A stretch of DNA of 30,529 nt, taken from JBGSLA01 sp041740935. GTDB taxonomy: Bacteria > Desulfobacterota > Desulfobaccia > Desulfobaccales > 0-14-0-80-60-11. Numbering within the stretch: the first letter of the stretch is position 1; each line of letters starts with the position of its first letter. This document shows positions 1 to 7,989 of the stretch, in pieces. Made by a program: the position numbers and the translations under genes. The stretch spans positions 1 to 30,529 of the forward strand of contig JBGSLA010000020.1 in assembly GCA_041740935.1 (NCBI GenBank), read 5' to 3'. A model generated the notes under the pieces. It did not search any database. It was not told the DNA's origin and saw nothing but the letters and a program-made list of their open reading frames with translations.

Positions 1-471
1 GCCCACCCCGGCCCCCAGGGCCCCACCCGCCAGGGCCCCCTTCAGGCCCCGCCGGAGATGCGCGCCAAAGGCCTCCGAAGCCACCACAGCGTCCGCCGCC
101 TCCCGGGGGTCATAGGCCTGATACACCACCCCCCCTTCCCCCACCGCGGTCACCTGGGTGGGGTCCAGCCGCACCGCCTCGGGGGAGTCGTTGGCCAAAA
201 TAATCCGGGTGGGGCGCACCCCGGCCTTCAGCCAGTCAAAGTCCGGTCGGGCGGGCCCGGGTTCCCCGGGGTCGCGATAGACATCCTGCCGGCCGTCAAA
301 GGGAACCACCGCCACCACCACGCCCTGGGAGCCCAGGGAATGGGGGAAGCGGCTGGGGTGCGTCAGCACCTGGGGGCGGAGTTTGGTTTTGGCGGCGCAG
401 GCCAGCAGGGAGGCCGCCAGAAGCGCAGCCACCAGCGGCCAGTATGATCGCAGGATGGACATTTTCACCAT
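1..471 (-). CDS. Lipoprotein, N-terminal part (runs off left edge)
   Basis: The minus strand is open from an ATG at 471 to the window edge, giving 157 codons without a stop. The protein begins MVKMSILRSYWPLVAALLAA and continues SLLAC, a good lipobox with the lipidated Cys at residue 25, so it should be an outer- or inner-membrane-anchored lipoprotein. A GGAG ribosome binding site lies about 8 bases before the ATG; an in-frame second Met at codon 4 is an alternative start. After the signal there is a V-rich strand (GVVVAVVPFDG), and the visible end turns Gly/Ala-rich (GALAGGALGAGVG), resembling a glycine-zipper segment. I do not recognise the family. The C-terminus is missing, so no function is assigned. 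Confidence 0.75.
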   Translation of the reverse strand, partial: MVKMSILRSYWPLVAALLAASLLACAAKTKLRPQVLTHPSRFPHSLGSQGVVVAVVPFDGRQDVYRDPGEPGPARPDFDWLKAGVRPTRIILANDSPEAVRLDPTQVTAVGEGGVVYQAYDPREAADAVVASEAFGAHLRRGLKGALAGGALGAGVG

Positions 472-561
472 AAGGTTCTCCGGAGCAACGGCCGAAATTG
501 CCGGAAGCGGTAAGCGAGTGGCGACAGCCTAAAGAAAAGATGCCATTGGTTCTTATAGCCG

Positions 562-611
562 GTAGGACGGGCTTCCAGCCCGTCCCGGCACGGGCAGGAT
601 GCCCGTGCTAC
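562..611. repeat. REP/BIME-like double hairpin, copy A
   Basis: It starts with GTAG and ends with CTAC. First hairpin: GACGGGCT, loop TCC, AGCCCGTC (8 of 8 pairs). Second hairpin: GCACGGGCA, loop GGA, TGCCCGTGC (9 of 9 pairs). It lies in the 698-base gene-free stretch 472-1169, which holds four such elements and no supported gene. Confidence 0.8.
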
Positions 612-670
612 CGGAGTTTTGATATGGTTTTCAGTTTGCATAGGGTGCGCTCTGGGCAGCAACTAACCGG

Positions 671-719
671 TGGCACAGGTTTTCAACCTGTGCCTGCACA
701 AGCGGGACGCCTGTGCTAC
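671..719. repeat. REP/BIME-like double hairpin, copy B
   Basis: First hairpin: GGCACAGGTT, loop TTC, AACCTGTGCC (10 of 10 pairs). Second hairpin: GCACAAGC, loop GGGAC, GCCTGTGC (one A-C mismatch). It ends in CTAC. The arm sequences are unrelated to copy A, but layout and end are the same. Confidence 0.75.
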
Positions 720-810
720 TAATTTTGAGTTTCTTGTTTTTCGACAAAGATTTTGCTTGCATCATGCTGTTCTTATTAAGAAATCATTCAATTTTTTCAG
801 TTTGGTTCCG

Positions 811-834
811 GCCTTTAGGCCGGGATGTGCTACC
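811..834. repeat. REP-like hairpin, partial copy C
   Basis: A 7-bp hairpin CCGGCCT/AGGCCGG with a TT loop is followed by GATGTGCTACC, the tail of the usual second hairpin without its left arm. It reads as a truncated member of the same family. Confidence 0.5.
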
Positions 835-919
835 AGGCTTATCTTGATTTTGATTAAACCAGGTGCCCATGAGCGACTGCCCTGAAAAATTCCTGTCCTG
901 AAAAGTTCATATCGTTTAG

Positions 920-972
920 GGGCAGGCACCCTCGCCTGCCCTCAATGGACAGCCGGGGGCGGCTGTCCCTAC
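920..972. repeat. REP/BIME-like double hairpin, copy D
   Basis: First hairpin: GGGCAGGC, loop ACCCTC, GCCTGCCC. Second hairpin: GGACAGCC, loop GGGGGC, GGCTGTCC. Both are perfect 8-bp stems, and the element ends in CTAC. Confidence 0.75.
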
Positions 973-1169
973 ACCTGAAAAGGCTTTTCATTATTTGCGG
1001 GTGGGCCGAAGGCCCATGCGGAGCTGTTATGGAAAGTTCCTCAGAAATCACTTCCTGCTTCCAGGGCGCCCGGCTTTTCCCCCATTGATTCTTTTGCCAA
1101 ATTCCCTCATTATATAAGAAAAAATGGAAAGTCTGCCGGCGCGCCGCAGACATTCCCCAGGAGGACGAC

Positions 1170-1496
1170 ATGGCCAAAGCCGCTTATCCCCCGTGGTATC
1201 AGTATATGAAGGAACATCACGGCAAATTCATGGATTGCCTGGAGCAGTTAGGCGAAGTGGCGCGCCGGGAGGGGCCCCTGGATGAAAAAACCTCCCACCT
1301 CATTCAGTTGGCGGCCGCGGCGGCCATCCGCTCCGAAGGCTCGGTGCACAGCCACGTGCGCCGGGCCCGGGCCGCGGGGGCCAGCCCCGAGGAGATCTAC
1401 CACACCCTGATCATCCTCACCAGCACCATCGGTTTTCCCACCATGTCGGCAGCGGTGAGTTGGGCACATGAAACCCTGAAGGAAAAAGCCGGCTGA
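1170..1496 (+). CDS. Carboxymuconolactone decarboxylase (CMD/AhpD-like) family protein
   Basis: The protein has 108 residues. AGGAGG at 1159-1164 sits 5 bases before the ATG, so the start is secure. The sequence is one CMD helical bundle: the stretch from SHLIQLAAAAAIRSEG to HSHVRRARAAGASPEEIYH, then IILTSTIGFPTM, matches the core of the family, which includes gamma-carboxymuconolactone decarboxylase and the peroxiredoxin partner AhpD. The position where AhpD-type members carry CxxC reads SVHS, followed by H, so the redox Cys pair is absent and thiol-peroxidase activity is unlikely. The substrate is unknown. The gene ends 14 bases before the convergent ModE-type regulator and lies upstream of the formate dehydrogenase genes, so a role in the same pathway is possible but only inferred. 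Confidence 0.8.
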   Translation: MAKAAYPPWYQYMKEHHGKFMDCLEQLGEVARREGPLDEKTSHLIQLAAAAAIRSEGSVHSHVRRARAAGASPEEIYHTLIILTSTIGFPTMSAAVSWAHETLKEKAG

Positions 1497-1510
1497 TTCG
1501 GGGGCGGCGG

Positions 1511-1906
1511 TTATCCATCTTCAGCCTTTTGCCTGTCCAGCCACTGGCGGAATTGGGCCACCAGGTCCCAAAAGCGCTCTATGGCGGCCTCCCCGGCCGG
1601 GGTGAGCCAGGCCTTGCCGCCCTGTCGGCCCCCAAAGGTGCGGGCCACCAGCTCCTCCCCGGCCAGGCGGTTCATGGCGGCCACCAGACCCCAGGCATGG
1701 CTGTAGGCCATGTTCAGGGAGCGGGCCGCGGCCGCGATGGAGCCCAGGTCCCGGATCCTCTCCAGCAACACCACCCGCCCCCAACTTAAGAAAGTTTCGC
1801 CGTCCTTTTCCAGCCACAAACGGCCCTTGATCCGCAGACCGGTGGGCTCGGGAGGGCTGGCCCCCAGAGCCGTGCCCCGGCCATGGTCCGGTTTTTTGCC
1901 CCGCAT
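1511..1906 (-). CDS. ModE-type (LysR-like winged helix) molybdate-responsive regulator, DNA-binding domain only
   Basis: The protein has 131 residues. RIKGRLWLEKDGETFLSWGR followed by VVLLERIRDLGSIAAAARSL is the N-terminal winged helix-turn-helix of ModE-family proteins, with the recognition region NMAYSHAWGLVAAMN and the wing around ARTFGGRQGGKAWLTPAG. Full-length ModE carries two C-terminal MOP domains that bind molybdate. None is present, so this is the short class in which metal sensing is absent or uses another partner. It is divergent from fdhA across 236 bases. Since formate dehydrogenase needs a Mo or W cofactor, control of fdhAB is a natural inference. The ATG at 1906 has only a weak upstream RBS; the 20-residue N-terminal tail could be shorter. 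Confidence 0.82.
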   Translation of the reverse strand: MRGKKPDHGRGTALGASPPEPTGLRIKGRLWLEKDGETFLSWGRVVLLERIRDLGSIAAAARSLNMAYSHAWGLVAAMNRLAGEELVARTFGGRQGGKAWLTPAGEAAIERFWDLVAQFRQWLDRQKAEDG

Positions 1907-2047
1907 CGCTGATCGTTACCCTTTAAGATGATATGCTCCCCTTGATAAAAGCAATTTCTTGCCCCAAAATCAAGTCCCTTCCTGAAATGGCCGCCCCTCC
2001 TGCCGGACCGGCGCCCAGGTTTTGTGAATTTTTGTACAGGTAAATTA

Positions 2048-2076
2048 TTGCCAAATTTTTTCCCTCATGCTAACGT
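2048..2076 (+). promoter_or_regulatory. Candidate extended -10 promoter for fdhAB
   Basis: TTGCCA (2048-2053), a 17-base spacer, then TAACGT (2071-2076) preceded by TGC, which makes an extended -10 (TGnTAnnnT). It would start transcription near 2083, about 60 bases before fdhA. The motif is degenerate, and the call rests on spacing and position between two divergent genes. Confidence 0.35.
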
Positions 2077-2142
2077 GGTTTTTGGATAATATCACTAACC
2101 CTTAGGCAGGGTGCTTATAAGCCCAGAAAGGTTTCCTGAATT

Positions 2143-4857
2143 ATGACGAGACCGACCTTTACCCTGAACGGCGTCGAGGTGCCTTTTGAATCGGGGCAAA
2201 CGATTCTGGAGGCGGCTTCCGGCGCCGGCGTGTACATTCCCACCTTGTGTCATTACAAGGACACCAATCCCACCGGGGCCTGCCGGATTTGCGTGGTGGA
2301 GGTCCAGGGGGGCCGGGTGTTGGTGCCGGCCTGCGCCACCCCGGCCACGCCGGGCGCGGTGGTGTTGACCGAATCTCCCCGGGTGGCCGAGGCCCGCCGC
2401 ATGGTGCTGGAACTGATGCTGGCCTCGGGCAACCACAACTGCCTCATCTGCGAGGCCAACGGCATGTGCGAACTCCAGGCCCTGGCCTACCGCTATCAGG
2501 TCCCCACCCCGGCCTTCGCCCCGCCCCCGGGTAAGACCTATTACTACGAAGACAACAACACCATGATCGTGCGGGACCGCTCCAAGTGCATCATGTGCGG
2601 CCGCTGCGTCAAGGCCTGCACCGACCGCCAGGTCAATCTGGCCATCGGCATCGGCTACCGGGGGCACGACAGCGCCATCGTCACCATGGAGGACAACCCG
2701 TACATCGACTCGGAATGCGTCTTCTGCGGCGAGTGCGTCCAGGCCTGCCCCACCGGCGCTTTGGTGGACAAAAACGTCCTGCACCAGGGGCGCCCCTGGG
2801 AATTTGAGCAGACCCGCACCACCTGCACCTTCTGCGGGGTGGGCTGCCAGATCGACCTGCACACCCAGGACGGCCACATCGTCAAGGTGACCGGCGCCGA
2901 CGAGATCCCCAACCGGGGCCGGCTGTGCGTTAAAGGCCGCTTCGGCTGGCATTTCGTGCATCATGCCGATCGCCTCAAGACTCCTTTGATCAAAGAAAAC
3001 GGCCAGTTCCGGGAAGCCAGCTGGGACGAGGCCCTGGACCTGACGGTCCGGCGTCTGCGGGAGATCAAGGAAAAGCATGGTCCCCAGACCATCGGCGGCT
3101 GGTGCTCCGCCCGCATCACCAATGAAGAAAACTATCTCATGCAAAAGTTCCTCCGGGGGGTCATCGGCACCAACCACGTGGACCATTGCGCCCGTCTCTG
3201 ACACAGCTCCACGGTGGCCGGTCTGGCCGCCACCTTCGGTTCCGGCGCCATGACCAACTCCATTGAGGAGTTGGAAGAGTCCGATTGCATCCTGGTTACC
3301 GGCTCCAACACCACCGAGACCCATCCGGTGATTTCCACCTTTATCAAGCGGGCTGTCCGGATGAAAGGCAGAAAGCTGATCGTCATCGATCCCCGGCGGC
3401 TCACCCTGACGCGCTTTGCCGACCTCTGGCTCCGGCAGCGCCCCGGCACTGACGTGGCCGTGATCAACGGCCTGATGCACATCATCATCCGGGACAACCT
3501 GTACGCCCAGGAATACGTCGCCGAGCGCACCGAGAATTTTGAGGCCCTTAAGGAAACCGTGGCCCGCTACACCCCCGAACTGGTGGAGCAGATCAGCGGC
3601 ATCCCGGCCCAAGACCTGGAAAAGGCGGCGCATCTGTACGCCAAAGCCAATAGCGCCGCCATCTGCTACGCCATGGGCATCACCCAGCACACCACCGGCA
3701 CCGACAACGTCAAGTCCCTGGCCAACCTGGCCATGCTCTGCGGCAACGTGGGCATAAGGGGCGGCGGCGTCAACCCCCTGCGCGGCCAGAACAACGTCCA
3801 GGGGGCCTGCGACATGGGCGGCCTGCCCAACGTCTTCTCCGGCTATCAGCCGGTGACCGACCCCGCCAACCGGGCCAAAATGGAAAAGCTCTGGGGGGTC
3901 AAAAACCTGCCCGATTATGTGGGCATGACCATGACCGAGATGCTTCCCGCCATTTCAGAAGGCAAAATCAAGGCCCTCTATATCGTCGGTGAAAATCCGG
4001 CCATCTCCGACCCGGATCAACATCACGCCCTGCATAATTTCGCCAAACTGGACTTCATGCTGGTCCAGGACATCTTCCTCACCGAAACCGCGCAGTTGGC
4101 TGATGTGGTGCTCCCCGCCGCCTCCTTTGCGGAAAAAAGCGGCACCTTCAGCAATACCGAACGCCGGGTGCTGCCGGTGCGCCAGGCCATCCAGCCCATC
4201 GGCGATTCCCGCCCCGACTGGCAGATCATCTGTGAACTCTCCCGGCGCCTCGGGTATCCCATGGACTACGCCACACCTGAGGAAATTTTCGAGGAAATCC
4301 GACAGGCTACCCCCTCCTACGCCGGCATCACCTATGCGCGCCTGGATAAGGAAGGCAGCCTGCAATGGCCCTGTCCCAACGAGGAACACCCCGGCACCAT
4401 CTATCTCCACAAAGACCGCTTCGCCCGGGGCAAGGGTCTCTTTTTCGCCATCGATTTCAAGGAACCGGCAGAGCTGCCCGACCAGGAATATCCTCTCATC
4501 CTGACCACCGGCCGGGTGCTCTATCATTACCATACCGGCACCATGAGCCGCCGGGCCCCCGGATTGATGGAAAAAGCGCCGGAGTGCTTTGTGGAAATAT
4601 CCGTCGATGATGCCCAAAAACACGGCATCGACGACGGCGACCTGGTGCGGGTCAAAACCCGCCGGGGGGAAATCGAGGTTCCGGCCGCGGTCTCCGCCCG
4701 GGCGGTGAACGGCACCGTATTTGTCCCCTTCCATTACCATGAAGCCGCGGCCAACAAGCTCACCATTGCGGCCCTGGACCCGGTGGCCAAAATTCCTGAA
4801 TATAAAGTGTGCGCCGTAAAACTTGAAAAACTCGCCGGGAAAGGAGTTGCCTCATGA
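2143..4857 (+). CDS. fdhA: Formate dehydrogenase catalytic subunit, selenocysteine-containing (NuoG-like N-terminus)
   Basis: The product has 904 residues with selenocysteine at codon 353: TGA at 3199-3201 in the context NHVDHCARL-U-HSSTVAGL, the known active-site position of Sec formate dehydrogenases. The reading frame is the same on both sides. Domains in order: a [2Fe-2S] plant-ferredoxin-like domain (C36, C47, C50, C64); a His-Cys [4Fe-4S] motif (H98, C100, C103, C109); a double [4Fe-4S] domain (C149/152/155/159 and C192/195/198/202); the Mo/W-bisPGD oxidoreductase core opening with C228, C231, C235 and C262; and a C-terminal molydopterin dinucleotide-binding domain (LILTTGRVLYHYHTGTMSRR). 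It oxidises formate to CO2, or the reverse, and passes electrons to FdhB; no signal peptide or Tat motif is seen, so it should be cytoplasmic. GAAAGG at 2126-2131 is the RBS. Ordinary gene callers would split it into two genes at the UGA. Confidence 0.95.
3213..3231 (+). promoter_or_regulatory. Bacterial SECIS element of fdhA
   Basis: Eleven bases after the UGA, GGTGGCC (3213-3219) pairs with GGCCGCC (3225-3231) through seven pairs (one G-T), closing the loop GGTCT. The GGUCU apical loop is the SelB-binding signature known from E. coli fdhF, and the distance from the UGA is in the range needed for a bacterial SECIS. It lies inside the coding sequence. Confidence 0.88.
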
Positions 4858-6704
4858 CGCGCCTCGGCCCCAGCAAAAGCGTACCCACCGCCCAGCTCGA
4901 CCCCAAGGTCCATGACCGGCTCCTGAGCAGCATCGCCCGCCATCAGGGCAAAATCGGGGCCCTGGGACCGGTGCTGCAGGATGCCCAGAAAATCCTGGGG
5001 CACATCCCCCCGGACATGCAGAAGGTCATCGGCGCCGAGCTCAACCTGCCCGGCTGCAAGCTCTTCGACAGCATGAGCTTTTATTCCATGGCCGCCTGGG
5101 CCCCCAAAGGCAGGCACATCATCCGCCTGTGCCATTCCCCCTGCTGCCACCACACCGGCGCCGACAATATCCTGGAAATCATCGAGGACGATCTGAAAAT
5201 TAAGCCCGGCCAAACCACCGCCGACGGCCTGTTCACCCTCGAGTTCACCGCCTGTCTGGGGGTCTGCGAGGTCTCCCCGGCCATCCAGATCGACGAGGTG
5301 GTTTTTGGCAATCTCACCGCAGGGAAAATAAAGGAGATTCTGGAGGGGTATCGCGCCGGCAAGGTGGTGGATTTCCGCACCCTGCCCTACACCACCAATG
5401 ATTTCCGGAAATATAAGCAAAGCCCCGATGAACTGGTGCTCTTGAACAACGTCGGGGTCATCGACCCCATGAAACTGGACGACTACCTGGGCCGGGGGGG
5501 CTATGAGGCCCTCAAAAAGGCGGTCACCGGCATGACCCCGGAGGAGGTCATCGACAGCGTCAAGACCTCGGGCCTTAGGGGCCGGGGCGGCGCCGGCTTC
5601 CCCTGCGGCCTCAAATGGTCCTTCACCCGGCCGCTCGCGGTCACCCCCAAGTATGTCATCTGCAACGCCGACGAAGGGGAGCCGGGCACCATCAAGGACC
5701 GCTATCTCATGGAGGGCGACCCCCACAAGGTGCTCGAAGGCATCGCCATCGCCGGCTACGCCATCGGGGCCAGCCAGGGCTTCATCTATTGCCGGGGCGA
5801 ATATTACCTCTCCCAGCACCGCCTGCAAAACGCCATCGACCAGGCCACGGCCAAGGGCTATCTGGGCGACAAGCTGTTCGGCACCGACTTTTCCTTCACC
5901 ATCGAGGTGCGCTCCGGCTTCGGCTCCTATGTCTGCGGCGAGGAAACCGCGCTCATCGAGTCTTTGGAAGGGAAACGCGGCTATCCGCGGCTTAAGCCCC
6001 CCTTCCCCGGCGTCTCGGGCTTGCTGAAGAAACCCACCGTGGTCAACAACGTCGAGACCCTGGCATCGCTGCCGGCCATCGTCAGCCGGGGGGGCGAGTG
6101 GTACCGGGCCCTCGGCACCGACGACACCCCGGGCACCAAGATCTACCAGATCATCGGGCACGTCAAGACCCCCCAGATCGTGGAGGCCCCCACGGGCATG
6201 ACCCTGCGGGAGCTCATCGACACCTACGGCGGGGGCTTAAGGGACGGCCGGAAATTCAAGATGTGCCAGACCGGCGGCGCCTCCGCCGGGGTGGTCACCA
6301 TTGACGCCCTGGATACGCCCATGGATTTCGGCTCCATGGCCAAGGTGGGGGGCGCTTTGGGGTCCGGCACCATGCTGGTCCTGGACGACACCACCTGCGT
6401 GGTGGATTTCCTCAAATGCGTGTCCGACTTCTTCGCCCATGAATCCTGCGGCCAGTGCACCCCCTGCCGGGAAGGCACCGCCTGGATCCAGAAATATCTC
6501 ACCGCCTTTACTCAGGGAAAAGGAAAACTCGAGGACCTGGACTTTCTCCAGCGCCTGGCGGCCACCCTGCAGGACGCCTCCTTCTGCCCCCTGGGCCAGA
6601 CCGCGCCCTCGCCGTTTTTAAGCGTGTTGAGGAACTTCCGGGAGGAAATCGAGGAGCACCTGGTCCAGAAAAAGTGCCGGGCCGGGGTCTGCCCCATGAA
6701 ATGA
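4854..6704 (+). CDS. fdhB: Formate dehydrogenase NAD(P)-reducing subunit, fused NuoE-NuoF
   Basis: The protein has 616 residues, and its ATG overlaps the fdhA stop by 4 bases, so the two are translationally coupled. Residues about 15-175 are a thioredoxin-like [2Fe-2S] NuoE domain (Cys motifs LCHSPCC and TACLGVC). Residues about 200-520 are the NuoF flavin/NADH domain with GLRGRGGAGFPCGLKW, NADEGEPGTIKDRY and the YVCGEETALIESLEGKRG stretch. A [4Fe-4S] cluster site follows (C532, C535, C538, C578). It should carry FMN and pass electrons from FdhA to NAD(P)+. Many HymB/HydB-like relatives end in a 2[4Fe-4S] ferredoxin domain; here only a stub with C608 and C613 remains, so the protein is the short form. 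A bifurcating partner is not encoded nearby, so plain NAD(P)-linked formate oxidation or CO2 reduction is the simplest reading. Confidence 0.92.
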   Translation: MTRLGPSKSVPTAQLDPKVHDRLLSSIARHQGKIGALGPVLQDAQKILGHIPPDMQKVIGAELNLPGCKLFDSMSFYSMAAWAPKGRHIIRLCHSPCCHHTGADNILEIIEDDLKIKPGQTTADGLFTLEFTACLGVCEVSPAIQIDEVVFGNLTAGKIKEILEGYRAGKVVDFRTLPYTTNDFRKYKQSPDELVLLNNVGVIDPMKLDDYLGRGGYEALKKAVTGMTPEEVIDSVKTSGLRGRGGAGFPCGLKWSFTRPLAVTPKYVICNADEGEPGTIKDRYLMEGDPHKVLEGIAIAGYAIGASQGFIYCRGEYYLSQHRLQNAIDQATAKGYLGDKLFGTDFSFTIEVRSGFGSYVCGEETALIESLEGKRGYPRLKPPFPGVSGLLKKPTVVNNVETLASLPAIVSRGGEWYRALGTDDTPGTKIYQIIGHVKTPQIVEAPTGMTLRELIDTYGGGLRDGRKFKMCQTGGASAGVVTIDALDTPMDFGSMAKVGGALGSGTMLVLDDTTCVVDFLKCVSDFFAHESCGQCTPCREGTAWIQKYLTAFTQGKGKLEDLDFLQRLAATLQDASFCPLGQTAPSPFLSVLRNFREEIEEHLVQKKCRAGVCPMK

Positions 6705-6720
6705 GCCTGAGTGGAGGGTT

Positions 6721-6740
6721 GGGGGAGCAGGGTCTCCCCC
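6721..6740 (+). terminator. GC hairpin after fdhB
   Basis: GGGGGAG (6721-6727) pairs with CTCCCCC (6734-6740) across a 6-base loop, 17 bases after the fdhB stop. No T-tract follows, so it may be a 3'-end stabilising hairpin rather than an intrinsic terminator. Confidence 0.35.
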
Positions 6741-6763
6741 GCCCTCCCCCCAGCCCCAGGGAC

Positions 6764-6798
6764 CAGTCAGCGGTCAGCAGTCAGCAGTCAGCAGTTAT
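6764..6798. repeat. Tandem 7-bp array 1 (CAGTCAG)
   Basis: Five consecutive heptamers: CAGTCAG, CGGTCAG, CAGTCAG, CAGTCAG, CAGTTAT. It lies in the 633-base gap 6705-7337, which holds no supported gene but is packed with repeats. Confidence 0.75.
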
Positions 6799-6843
6799 AC
6801 ACAGCGTCATTCATTTATGAACATATGGCCGGGGGCCCCCTGT

Positions 6844-6927
6844 TGTCATTCTGAGCCGCCGAAGGTGGCGAAGAATCTCGTCTTTCGCGGCATCCAAGAG
6901 ACCCTTCGCCTGCGGCTCAGGGTGACA
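6844..6927. repeat. 84-bp inverted-repeat element (TGTCATTCTGAGC type)
   Basis: The left end TGTCATTCTGAGCCGC is matched by the inverse complement of the right end, TGTCACCCTGAGCCGC, with CGAAG and ATCTC/GTCTC further inside each arm. The arms enclose about 30 bases and no ORF. It resembles the TGTCATTCTGAGC-type intergenic repeats common in many environmental bacterial genomes; a MITE-like origin is plausible but unproven. Confidence 0.6.
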
Positions 6928-7000
6928 GAATGAATGATTCTTCGGGGATAGAACACACATAAATATGTCCAATCAGTTATGACTCTATGTATGGCAGCGC

Positions 7001-7257
7001 GTAGGGCGGGCACGGTCCGCCGCTCTCAGGCGCCGGCTGCGGGGCCAAGCAGAGCTTGGCCTCCAGGTGGGTTCCCAAGCGGGAGCTTGGGAACCAGAAT
7101 AAAAGGAATAAGCCGGAGGGCGGGCGTCTCGCCCGCTGCTTTTCCTTTTCCAGGCATGGTCTCCTGAGCCCCTGGCTCGCCCCTAAGACCTGAACAATGT
7201 GGCGCCGGCGCCCTCGCCGGCGGACGAACGAACCGCCAAGGGCGGCGGTTCCACCCA
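7001..7257. repeat. Cluster of REP-like hairpins
   Basis: It opens with GTAGGGCGGG at 7001. Perfect hairpins follow: GGCCAAGC/GCTTGGCC (7043-7061, loop AGA); GGTTCCCAAGC/GCTTGGGAACC (7070-7095, loop GGGA); GCGGGCG/CGCCCGC (7120-7136, loop TCT). Further stems are GCCGGCG/CGCCGGC near 7205-7222 and GAACCGCC/GGCGGTTC near 7229-7251 (the last imperfect). No coding signal overlaps them. Confidence 0.6.
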
Positions 7258-7283
7258 AGAGCTTTTCGGAACCGAATTAACTT

Positions 7284-7318
7284 TGGACTCTGGACTCTGG
7301 ACCCTGGACCCTTGATTT
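7284..7318. repeat. Tandem 7-bp array 2 (TGGACTC)
   Basis: TGGACTC, TGGACTC, TGGACCC, TGGACCC, then a decayed fifth unit TTGATTT. It lies directly upstream of the HExxH gene. Confidence 0.7.
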
Positions 7319-7337
7319 ATCATATCGGAGGTCCGAA

Positions 7338-7673
7338 CTGCCTGGCCCCCCCGCCCTCCCCATCCGCATCTTTGTGGTCCCCTGGCTGATCCCCGGCTGG
7401 GCCCGGGCCCAGGCCTGGTGGACCGTGATCCTGGTGAAACGGGGCGTGCCGCTGACCGAAGGGCTGGTGGCCCATGAACTGGCCCACGTCCTCCAATGGC
7501 GCGAATTCGGGGTGTGGGGTTTTATGTTTGCCTATTTGCGCTTATTCCGGCGCCACGGCTACGAGGCCCACCCTTTGGAAATGGCTGCCCGCCGGGCCGA
7601 AACCGACGGATTTTACCTCACCTGGGCCCGCCGCCTTCTCACCGATAGGAAAAACCCTGAGAATTTTGCCTAG
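7338..7673 (+). CDS. Small HExxH-motif protein, metallopeptidase-like, function unknown
   Basis: A short protein with a clear zinc-metallopeptidase helix, VAHELAHVLQWREFG, in which HELAH is the HExxH motif, and a downstream HGYEAHPLEMAARRAETDGF stretch whose E residues could supply the third ligand. It has no signal peptide, although the N-terminal third is hydrophobic. The start is uncertain: GTG at 7374 has no RBS, whereas a CTG at 7338 is preceded by CGGAGG at 7326-7331 with 6-base spacing and adds PGPPALPIRIFV in frame. I therefore favour 7338, giving 111 residues. Such proteins resemble single-domain DUF4157-like peptidase remnants. The substrate is unknown, and it could be a non-catalytic relic. 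Confidence 0.6.
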   Translation: MPGPPALPIRIFVVPWLIPGWARAQAWWTVILVKRGVPLTEGLVAHELAHVLQWREFGVWGFMFAYLRLFRRHGYEAHPLEMAARRAETDGFYLTWARRLLTDRKNPENFA

Positions 7674-7989
7674 AAAAAACCCTGAGCACCCTTCCATCAG
7701 GTAAGGATTTTTTCCCGAAAAATTCAGGTTATTACCTATTGTCAATTATTCGGGAACGGTTATTATTAGATAAAAATTTCACAAGACTATAAGCATTTTT
7801 AATAAAGCTCCAGCTGTTTAGAACTTCTCATCATCCCCCCTGGCGGCCCCGGCTGTGACACCCACACCTGAGGAGGGACCGGGCGACGCGGGAGCTGAGA
7901 TGCCTAACACGAAGGAGGGCCGGGGGAAAAATTACCGAAAAATCTCGCAGGAGCGTCCGTCAAATTACCTACTCTATGGAGACACCCCC

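Noticed and set aside
498..885. Small plus-strand ORFs in the first repeat-rich gap
   Set aside because: They read through hairpin repeats, lack ribosome binding sites and give low-complexity peptides.
1905..2076. CGTTA near 1914 and TAACG at 2071 as paired ModE half-sites
   Set aside because: The halves are about 150 bases apart and do not match the known ModE consensus beyond five bases.
2104..2124. GG-N10-GC match just before fdhA as a sigma-54 promoter
   Set aside because: Flanking bases do not fit TGGCAC/TTGC, and the start point would fall after the ribosome binding site.
2095..3690. Long minus-strand ORF of 531 codons opposite fdhA
   Set aside because: It is a shadow of a GC-rich gene: no family resemblance, and the plus strand carries unambiguous cofactor motifs.
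4734..6161. Long minus-strand ORF of 475 codons opposite fdhB
   Set aside because: Same reason: an antisense artefact of high-GC coding sequence.
6764..6798. CRISPR array
   Set aside because: Units are 7 bp, contiguous and without spacers, and no cas gene is present.
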